Assembly: GCF_029867415.1 (NCBI RefSeq)
Contig: NW_026706255.1
Location: forward strand, 1-64,000
Direction: 5' to 3'
Length of the DNA: 64,000 nt
DNA from: Vicia villosa
Lineage: Eukaryota; Streptophyta; Magnoliopsida; Fabales; Fabaceae
How positions within the stretch are numbered: position 1 is the stretch's first letter; every line of letters starts with the position of its first letter. Positions 55,813 to 64,000 of this stretch are shown here, in pieces. Below the pieces are notes generated by a model. It was given only the letters and a program-made list of their open reading frames with translations. It was not told the DNA's origin and did no database searches. A program made the translations under genes and the position numbers.

Positions 55813-57634
55813 TGTAACACCCCATATTTTCCATTATTTAATTTAATTAGATTTTTAAATTATTTAATCGGATTAATTGGCATTTTGGTAAATTATTGAG
55901 GAATAGTGTTGAAATAAACAATTGGGATTAGTGTAGTGGTTAGCAAAAGGGGGTGTTAACTATGTAAGCCTTATTGAGACATTTTCTATTTTTCATAAAA
56001 TAAGGGAAATTGGAAAAAAGAAGGAAGTTAGAAGAGAAAGAGCAAAAGTCTGAGAAAATGAGAAGATACGTGAAAAGGAGAAGAAGAGGAAGAAGAGGAC
56101 CTTCGAAGATTCGACTCAAAGGTAAGGGGGGACTCTTCGGGTTAGTGATTATTATTTAATCAAGGGTAGTTGAACTGATTAGGATTGTTGTTCGATTCGA
56201 TTGCATGTTTTGGTTTTGGGGTTTTGGGGGATTTAGGTTGTTAATGTTGATTGGATGCAATTGATGAATTTGATGAATGGTTTGGTGTTAGATGACTTCT
56301 AAAACGTGTTATATTTGTATTATGTTATGTTGTTTGATGAGGTTTTGGTATGGGACTGTTTTGGTGCGATTTGGATGAGATTGGGAGAAGAAATATGTTA
56401 AAATCGCAGAAAAATTCTGCATCTGCGAAGTATGCGTCGACCTGAGTGTCAGCATGTGTCGACTCATGGGTCAGCGTGCGCATACCCGAGGGGGGGGGGG
56501 GCAGGAAATCTAATGCATAACATCCAATTTTTGACAAATTTTCTGAGGGGCGTAACTTTCAAACCGTACATCCGTTTTGAGCGTTGCGAAGCTAATTTAT
56601 AGTTTTATGTGATGAATTGATGAAATGGGAAGTGGCTCTATTTTATTTTAAATGTTGATTTAATTTAATGAATGGACTATATCATTGTGTACATATATGT
56701 GTGAATGTAACAATGTGTTATTGTGGTGGTGTAGTCACTTTGAATTTTATTTTGATTGTGTGGTGTTTTGACATGACTATATGTGATATGACTGAATGAT
56801 TGTTAATACATGTGCATGCTTATTGGTTATGAAATGGTGAGTTGTAATGAGACGATGCGAAGCATCGGATCGGTGATGTTATAAGTATGTCATATGTGTA
56901 CATTCATTCATACGCATTTTGGTGATGGATCCCAGTGATGTTGTGGATCAAATGGTGGGCATAATTCCCATTGTGTGGAATTTGTGCCGGTTGGACTGTA
57001 TCTTGAAGATGAGAGATCAGTTGGATGGGTTTAGCCCATGTATGGTACCACATGCATAGTATCAGTTCATTCATGTGCATGATAATATAGTATGATAAAA
57101 TGATTGTGTATTATACTTGGTGATGCATTTGATTTTGGTGCTTGATCAGCTGTTATAAATCTGAATACATGTTATGATTGGGTGAATGATAATGTTATGA
57201 TGTCTTATTACTTATGACTGTATAATAATTATTAATTTCGAATGAGACTCACCCTTACATGTTGACATTTTCAAATTAAGGAGTAGCAGCATCTTGATTT
57301 GGTGAGGATAGCTCATAGGCTAGTTCGTAGTCCGTGTCGAGTCATGCTCTGATTTGTAACACTGGTGAACGATAGACTTAAGAGTTACTTATGATACTCT
57401 ATTTTATTATTTTGGATTATGTATCGTTTGGTTTATGTTTTGGTGATGTCTTACGATACCGTTAAATGACATTCCGCTGTGTCGATGATGTATTTTGATA
57501 ATTTTGTGAATCGTTCCTAATAAAGCATGACAAACGACTTATGGTTTTCATTATTTTCTTAATTGTGGCACCCTTGTTTTATGTTTACTCTGATTTTTTT
57601 TTTAATTTCCGCGGGGGTTTAGAAGGGTGTTACA
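55813..57634 (+). repeat. Tekay-type 5' LTR
   Basis: 1822 bp, TGTAACACCCC to AGGGTGTTACA. It contains a 12-base G run near 56490 and TGCGTCGACC-like repeats around 56430. The primer-binding site follows after four bases. Confidence 0.9.
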
Positions 57635-57638
57635 ATAG

Positions 57639-57650
57639 TGGTATCAGAGC
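57639..57650 (+). other. Tekay-type primer-binding site
   Basis: TGGTATCAGAGC, complement of the initiator-Met tRNA 3' end. Confidence 0.93.
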
Positions 57651-57761
57651 ATAGTCCGTCGTTGTGACCAGAGTCTTGTTACTATTCCTGTATGCGACTA
57701 GTGTGTGTATCACTGTCGATACTTTTGTTCTAACGGAATTGTTTTGTGAATAAGTAGAACA

Positions 57762-58742
57762 ATGACTGACAGAGGTGGAAGGAATGATGATGCTATTGCA
57801 GAGGCTCTGGGTATGATTGTTGGTGTTCTGGGAGGGAGTGCCAACGGAGCTGGGATTGGTGCTGACAGGCAGTTGAACAGCTTTCAGAGGAACAATCCTC
57901 CATTATTCAAAGGCACGCGTGATCCTGAAGGTGCTCAGAAGTGGCTTAAGGAGATCGAGAGGATTTTCAGAGTCATCGATTGTGCTGAGAATCTGAAAGT
58001 GATGTATGGTACTCACATGTTATCTGAAAAGGCTGATGACTGGTGGATGGCTACTAGAGCTGAACTGGATGCTGATGGTGTATCCATTTCTTGGACTATG
58101 TTTAAGAGAGAATTTATGAGGAGGTATTTTCCTGAAGACGTTCGAGGCAGAAAAGAAATTGAATTTTTGGAGCTGACTCAAGGTAACATGATGGTACCAG
58201 AGTATGCTTCGAAATTTGTTGAGTTGGCGAAGTACTACGTTCACTACAATAATGATGAAACTAGTGGATTCTCAAAGTGCATCAAGTTTGAGAATGGTCT
58301 TCATGATGAGATCAAGCAAGGAATCAGGTACCAGAGAATTCGGCGATTTGTCAACTTGGTGAACTGTAGTAGGATCTTTGAAGAGGATAACCTTAAGCTG
58401 AAGTCATCTCAGTCTCGTGAGTTGGTTGACAAAAAGGGTAAGAAGCCTATGGATAGAGGTAAGCCATATGGTAGAGGAAACCCAAAAGCTGGTAATTGGA
58501 AAAGGCCTAGTGGGGGAGATTCTGGTGCTCCCGTTAGGTGCTACAACTGTGGTGAACCTGGGCATAGAAGGAACGAGTGCAAGAGTGGGGAGAAGAAGTG
58601 CTTCAAGTGTGGTAAGGCAGGTCATATTGCTCCTGACTGCAGAATGAGGACTGTGACTTGTTACAACTGTGGCGAAGAAGGCCATATCAGTCCGTAGTGC
58701 ACCAAGCCAAAGAAGGATCAGTCTGGAGGAAAGGTTTTTGCT
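57762..58742 (+). pseudogene. Chromovirus Gag
   Basis: Starts MTDRGGRNDDAIAEALG. The retrotransposon gag domain includes FKGTRDPEGAQKWLKEIERI and MFKREFMRRYFPEDVR. The nucleocapsid has CYNCGEPGHRRNEC, CFKCGKAGHIAPDC and a third knuckle, CYNCGEEGHISP, interrupted by TAG at 58695 just before its final Cys. The frame continues afterwards (TKPKKDQSGGKVFALSG) into protease without a shift, so this was a Gag-Pol fusion in one frame. Confidence 0.88.
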
Positions 58743-60435
58743 TTGTCTGGATCAGAGACTACTCTAGAGGATAGATTGATTAAAGGTACGTGTTTCATAC
58801 ATGACACACCTTTGATTGCGATTATTGATACTGGTGCGACTCACTCGTTTATTTCATTGGATTGTGCTAAGAGGTTAAATTTAGAGATATCTTGCATAAA
58901 TGGAAGTATGGTTATTAACACTCCTGCGTCGGGTTCAGTGACCACTTCATCTGCATGTTTGAAATGTTCTATTGATATATTTGGTAGAAAATTTGGAATG
59001 GACTTAGTGTGCCTTCCGCTGGAACAACTTGACGTTATTTTGGGGATGAACTGGTTGCAATTCAACCGAGTTCATATCAATTGTTTTACAAAGACGGTTA
59101 TCTTTCCTGAAGAGGTTAGTGTCGAGGATTTAGCAATGACTGCGAGACAGGTGGGTGAGGCGGTTAAGGACGGAGCAGTCGTGTTTATGTTATTTGCTTC
59201 GATGGAGATGAAAGGAAAGTAAGTGAGTAGTGAATTGTCGGTGGTATGTGATTTTCCAGAGGTTTTTCCGGAAGATGTTAGAGAGTTGCCACCTGAGAGA
59301 GAAGTAGAATTTGCTATTGAGTTGATTCATGGAACTAGTCCTGTGTCGATGGCACCTTATAGAATGTCGACATCTTAGTTGACTGAGTTGAAGATTTAAT
59401 TAGAAGAGTTGTTGGAGAAGGAATTTATTCGTCCGAGTGTGTCACCATGGGGTGCGCCGGTGTTATTGGTGAAGAAGAAGGAAGGGTCTATGAGGTTGTG
59501 TGTAGACTACATGCAACTGAATAAAGTTACTATCAAGAATCGGTATCCATTGCCAAGGATTGATGATTTGATGGATCAACTGGTTGGAGCAAGTGTGTTT
59601 AGTAAAATTGATTTGAGGTCTGGATATCATCAGATTCGAGTGAAGACAGACGATATTCAGAAGACTGCATTCAGAACAACGTATGGTCATTACGAATATA
59701 CTGTGATGCCATTTGGAGTTACTAATGCACCTAGTGTTTTTATGGAGTATATGAATAGGATTTTTCATCCTTATCTCGATAAGTTCGTCGTGGTGTTTAT
59801 TGACGACATTCTGATATATTCCAAAAGCAAAGAAGAACATAAGGAACATCTCAGAATTGTGTTGGAGATATTAAAAGAGAAGAAGCTTTATGCCAAATTG
59901 TCGAAGTGTGAATTTTGGTTAAGCAAAGTAAGTTTTCTTGGCCATGTGATTTCCAAGGATGGTATTGCCGTAGATCCATCCGGCGAAGGTAGAAGTTGTG
60001 TCTCAGTGGGAAGCTCCGAAGTCTGTTTCCGAAATTCGTAGCTTTCTGGGTCTTGCAGGTTACTATCAGAAGTTTATAGAAGGATTTTCGAAGTTAGCTT
60101 TACCGTTGACGAAGTTGACTAGAAAAGGGCAAGCGTTTATTTGGAACTCGAAGTGCGAAGAAGGATTTCAAGAGTTGAAGAAGAGGTTGACTAGTGCTCC
60201 CATTCTAATTTTGCCGAATCCGACAGAATCTTTTGTAGTGTATTGTGATGCTTTGTTAATGGGATTAGGTGGTGTATTGATGCAAAATCAACAGGTAGTC
60301 GCTTATGCGTCGAGGCAACTCAAAGTGCATGAGAAGAATTACCTGACTCACGACTTAGAGTTGGCAGCAGTGGTATTTGTGTTGAAACTGTGGAGGTATT
60401 ATCTGTATGGTTCAAGGTTTGAAGTGTTTAGTGAT
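58743..60435 (+). pseudogene. Chromovirus Pol part 1: protease, RT, RNase H up to insertion
   Basis: Protease: IIDTGATHSF with Asp near 58827 and VILGMNWL. Stops: TAA at 59220, TAG at 59376, TAA at 59397. [35 protein letters not shown] and catalytic [10 protein letters not shown] near 59800. A frameshift near 59980 changes frame; RNase H follows with YCDAL and THDLELAAV, ending at the catalytic Asp of FSD where a solo LTR is inserted at 60436. The frame resumes at 62179 with HKSLKYLF. Confidence 0.9.
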
Positions 60436-62173
60436 TGTAATACGGTGAACTGACTTTATCAAAATGTCGCGGTTAAGCAAGAGTCGCCACCGACTTTTAT
60501 TTTATCCAAATTAAATAGAAAGGCTAAAAGAACAGAAAAAAAACCTTTTTAAAGAAAACTGAGTTCGGGGGGTAATTTATGCAAAGGGAAAGTGTAAGGC
60601 ACCCTTTGCATCCATGGTTTTCCATGGGCTCTTAATTGCTTTGCTCTTTAGTTTTGAAGCCAAAAGTTTAGAAATGTAGAAGAAGAAGAAGAATAAGGAC
60701 TTTAGCTCGTAAATGAGCGTAGCCTTATTGAAGTTTTTTAAGAAGAAGTGTAATAAAAAGATTTTTGAACCAGAGCAAACCAATTAGGGGCAAATTACCT
60801 GGTTAGATGAAAAATGTTCTTTTAGCCTTTCAGGGCTATCCATACCATAGGAGGGTAGGGAAGTCCTTTTATTTGGAGGTTAAAGGGTCGTCGAATCATC
60901 GTTCTCCACAAGACTGTCTCTGGCCACCGAGAAGGCAGGTAGTCTAAGGGAAGGATCAGAATAGCCATCTTTATCAGGCAACCAGAGGATACCTCAGCAC
61001 TTCGTAGGCAACTTCGAGGGACGAGATCATATTAGCGAATCGAAGGCAGCATCATTGGGACTTATGATCTGAAGAATGAACCGAGGGCAACATTGCTGAG
61101 GTATCCTCGTATCCGAGGGACTTGGCTATTCTGCACTGAAAAACACAAGGCAACAAGGCAACAGGCAACAGGCAACAGGCAACAGGCAACAGGCAACAGG
61201 CAACAGGCAACAGGCAACAAGAGAGGTTACCATAAAAGGTGTGTGGGTGTAACAATCATGTGGTTAACTTCGATTACATTTATCTTGTAAAATTAGTGAT
61301 TCTATGTTCAGTTCATAAGTTATCACTCCCTAGAATTACTAACCATGCAGTTAATATAAACAGTATTAAATGCCTTCAAGGCCACACAATACAACCAGAA
61401 GCAGATACATAATAAACCATGGGAAAGGGGAAGAAAAAGCAATAAAATAAAAACCCCAACAAGGCAAATGATTTGACATAAGTAATAATTAAAATAGAAG
61501 AGAACGAGTTTTAGGATTACCGAACATTTGAGCTTTGACCGGTTGGTTAACCCTAAAAATTGAAAAAGGAAAAATAAACAACAAAGGGTGAGTGCGTTAC
61601 CAATTCATTGGCGGTTGAGGCTAACCCTAATTTTATTTATAAGGCAAAAGTTGTAGGGAATTCAATTTCCTTCAAAATGGGCTTTTGATGGGAAATTTCT
61701 AATGTTCCATGTAGGAGTTATGGCTGGTCAAAATTCAGTTGACTTTCTCCTATGAAAACCCTAATTTAGAAACTTTTGAATTTGTTGATTTCTGATCTTT
61801 CCTTGATGAAACATGATCAATCCTTGATCAAATGGTGAGTGGTACTTCAAAATGATATTGTTGACAAAAAGTCAGGAGTTTTAACTGTACTTTGACCATA
61901 GTTTGACTTTTAGGTCAACTAGTCGATTATTGATCGTTTGGGCCATTGGGTGAGCAATCTTTTGAATCAGAGCTTGAAAATTGGCATGAGGATCCTTTGA
62001 GGCATATGAGAGGTTATGAGATCCACTTGAATTGTCAGAACTTGATTTTTCTTTGAGAAGGTCAAAACCCTAATTCCTTGAGCCATTGTTTAGGAGAGAG
62101 TGTCTTTGAGTCTTGAACTTTAACATGAGTTTGAATTAGGAGAAATAAGATGGCCAAATTTTGGGGTATGACA
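60436..62173 (-). mobile_element. Solo LTR of an Ogre-like (Tat) family
   Basis: 1738 bp, TG...CA, flanked by the perfect 5-bp duplication GTGAT (60431-60435 and 62174-62178). On the minus strand it starts TGTCATACCCCAAAATTTGG, like the Ogre LTR in this window (TGTCATACCCCAAAATTTAC). Its far end holds CCGAACTCAG and AAAGTCGGTGGCGACTCTTG, words seen at Ogre LTR 3' ends. It encodes nothing. A solo LTR results from recombination between the two LTRs of a full element. Confidence 0.85.
61149..61219. repeat. Heptanucleotide microsatellite (GGCAACA)n
   Basis: About ten units of GGCAACA inside the solo LTR, with one interrupted unit at the left. The 60-70 codon open frames here are caused by the repeat. 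Confidence 0.9.
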
Positions 62174-62178
62174 GTGAT

Positions 62179-63469
62179 CATAAGAGCTTGAAATATCTCT
62201 TTGATCATAAAGAGCTTAATATGAGGCAAAGAAGGTGGCTGGAATTCCTTAAAGACTATGATTTTGGTTTGAATTACCACCCTGGTAAGGCAAATGTGGT
62301 TGTTGATGCTTTGAGTAGGAAGTCCTTACATATGTCTATGCTGATGGTGCAAGAATTGGATTTGATTGAGCAATTTTGAGATTTGAGTCTAGTATGTGAA
62401 GGTACTTCTAATAGCATTAAGTTGGGTATGCTAAAGCTGACAAGTGGGATTCTTGATGAGATTAAAGAAGGACAGAAGACTGATGTTGAGCTGGTTGACA
62501 GATTGACTTTAATTAATTAGGGTAAAGGAGGTGAATTTAGAATTGACGAGAATGGCATAATGAGATTTGGCGACCACGTTTGTGTTCCTGATGTTGCCGA
62601 ACTGAGGAAAAGTATTTTGGAAGAAGGACATCGTAGTGGATTGAGTATTCATCCTGGTGCTACCAAGATGTATCATGACTTGAAGAAATTATTCTGGTGG
62701 CCTGGAATGAAAAAGGAAATAGATGAATTTGTTTATTCTTGTTTGACTGAATGAAAGGACGATTCAATAATTGGAAGATCTGTTGCGTGCCTGTGTATTG
62801 GAAAAAGGCGGTGCATGGGATAGTTATTTTCCGTTGATTGAATTTACATACAACAATAGATACCATTCGAGTATTGGTATGGCTCCATTTGAAGCTTTGT
62901 ATGGTTGGAGGTGTAGGACACCATTGTGTTGGTATGAATCTGGTGAAAGTGCGGTGATTGGACCAGAGATTGTTCAAGAGACGACAGAAAAGATTAGGAT
63001 GATTCAGGAAAAGATGAAAGCTTCTCAGAGTCGTCAGAAAAGCTATCATGATAAGAGGCAGAGGACACTTGAATTTCAAGAGGGAGATCATGTGTTTCTG
63101 AGGGTGACTCCTACGACGGGTGTTGGTCGAGCACTAAAGTCAAGGAAGTTGACGCCGCGTTTTATTGGTCTGTTTCAAATTACGGAAAGAGTAGGAGAGG
63201 TGGCCTATCGTATTGCTTTTCCACCGACACTTGCGAACTTACATGACGTATTCCATGTATCTCATTTGAGGAAATACATTGCGGACCCGTCTCATGTAAT
63301 CCAAGTGGACGATGTGCAAATGAAAGATAATTTGACAGTTGAAGCCTTGCCTATGAGAATTGAGGATCATAAGTTAAAGCAACTGCATGGTAAGGAAATA
63401 TCTTTAGTCCGATGGCTTGGGGAGGAGCAGCAGGTGGGAATGTTACTTGGGAGCTGGAAAGTCAGATGA
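62179..63469 (+). pseudogene. Chromovirus Pol part 2: RNase H end, integrase, chromodomain remnant
   Basis: Continues in frame after the solo LTR: MRQRRWLEFLKDYDFGLNYH, VDALSRKS. Stops at 62377 (TGA) and 62518 (TAG). The integrase zinc finger is partly kept (GHRSGLSIHPGATKMYHDLK, then YSCLT), but right after it, near 62750, the sequence jumps to ERTIQ, losing the catalytic core with both Asp residues. A TAA lies four codons on. The C-terminal part is open from 62771: MAPFEALYGWRCRTPLCWYE, FLRVTPTTGVGRALKSRKLT, LHDVFHVSHLRKYI. The chromodomain-like end (RIEDHKLKQLHGKEISLV) shifts frame before its conserved Trp. Confidence 0.9.
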
Positions 63470-63528
63470 AGGACTCATATCCCGAACTCTTCGTTTGAGG
63501 TATGTTTTCGAGGACGAAAACTCTTTTA

Positions 63529-63540
63529 GTGGGGGAGAGT
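63529..63540 (+). other. Tekay-type polypurine tract
   Basis: GTGGGGGAGAGT directly before the 3' LTR. Confidence 0.85.
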
Positions 63541-64000
63541 TGTAATACCCCATATTTTCCATTATTTAATTTAATTAGATTTTTAAATTATTTAATCGGA
63601 TTAATTGGCATTTTGGTAAATTATTGAGGAATAGTGTTGAAATAAACAATTGGGATTAGTGTAGTGGTTTGAAAAAGGGGGGGTGTTAACTATGTAAGCC
63701 TTATTGAGACATTTTTTATTTTTCATAAAATAAGGGAAATTTGAAAAAAGAAGGAAGTTAGAAGAGAAAGAGCAAAAGTCTGAGAAAATGAGAAGATACG
63801 TGAAAAGGAGAAGAAGAGGACCTTTGAAGATTTAACTCAAAGGTAAGGGGGGGACTCTTCGGGTTAGTGATTATTATATAATCAAGGGTAGTTGAACTGA
63901 TTAGGATTGTTGTTCGGTTCGATTGCATGTTTTGGTTTTGGGGTCTTGGGGGAATTAGGTTGTTAATGTTGATTGGATGCAATTGATGAATTTGATGAAT
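63541..64000 (+). repeat. Tekay-type 3' LTR, partial
   Basis: First 460 bp of the 3' LTR, starting TGTAATACCCC (TGTAACACCCC in the 5' copy). Includes about ten substitutions and a deletion of roughly 9 bp in the GAAGAAGAGG tract relative to the 5' LTR. It continues outside the window. Confidence 0.9.

Larger units (their letters stand above)
55813..64000 (+). mobile_element. Tekay-type chromovirus (Ty3/gypsy), decayed, runs past window end
   Basis: 5' LTR, initiator-Met primer-binding site, Gag with three zinc knuckles, protease, RT, RNase H, integrase, a remnant of a C-terminal chromodomain, polypurine tract and the start of the 3' LTR. The order and the Gag and chromodomain words fit the Tekay/Del chromovirus lineage. 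It carries several stops, frameshifts, a deletion of the integrase core and a nested solo LTR. LTR identity over the visible 460 bp is lower than in the other elements (roughly 3% differences plus indels), so it is older. Confidence 0.9.

Noticed and set aside
61052..61290. ORFs across the GGCAACA repeat
   Set aside because: Open frames arise from the heptamer repeat inside a solo LTR.

Overview
This is a transposon-dominated stretch of a large plant nuclear genome. An Ogre-type (Ty3/gypsy, Tat lineage) element with a spliced intron, a Sirevirus, Athila- and Tekay-type elements, and a spliced plant-type gene point to a papilionoid legume. A Fabeae species such as pea, vetch, lentil or Lathyrus is my inference, because Ogre is most abundant there; no species-specific marker was seen.

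Layout. (1) 1-4346: AT-rich DNA with a G/C-rich block that may be a hAT end (130-357), then a probable Helitron (408-3669) carrying a broken RPA-like gene fragment. (2) 4347-32672: a three-level nest. A minus-strand plant-mobile-domain (PMD) pseudogene (30176-32672 plus 4347-4557) is split by a complete Ogre-type element (4558-30175, TSD AGATG). The Ogre gag is in turn split by a nearly intact minus-strand Sirevirus (10667-19589, TSD ATTTA). The two Sirevirus LTRs differ by one substitution and one G-run length that I could see. The two Ogre LTRs differ at roughly 36 of 2546 sites by eye, which fits the nesting order. (3) 33000-38300: fragments of LTR elements, including a truncated Sirevirus-like 5' end and a second small copia 5' end. 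(4) 38310-41431: the only convincing cellular gene, a five-exon, minus-strand sucrase/ferredoxin-like protein with a C-terminal membrane anchor. (5) 42828-53309: a tandem LTR-int-LTR-int-LTR-int' array of an Athila-derived non-autonomous element with a ~3989-bp period, whose single ORF joins a Gag N-terminus to what looks like an integrase tail. (6) 53310-55812: degraded LTR-like debris. (7) 55813-64000: a decayed Tekay-type chromovirus whose RNase H is split by a minus-strand Ogre-like solo LTR (60436-62173, TSD GTGAT); its 3' LTR runs off the window.

Functionally the window records repeated cycles of retrotransposition, LTR-LTR recombination (solo LTR, tandem array) and decay by stops, frameshifts and deletions. 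The most unusual signals are RNA-structure signals in non-coding parts of the elements. The Ogre 3' untranslated region holds about 15 hairpins whose stems vary while keeping base pairing. Its LTR holds a cluster of stem-loops with a shared loop, and both the Ogre and the Athila leaders carry long stem-loops downstream of the primer-binding site. All comparisons were made by eye; no database search or folding was run.
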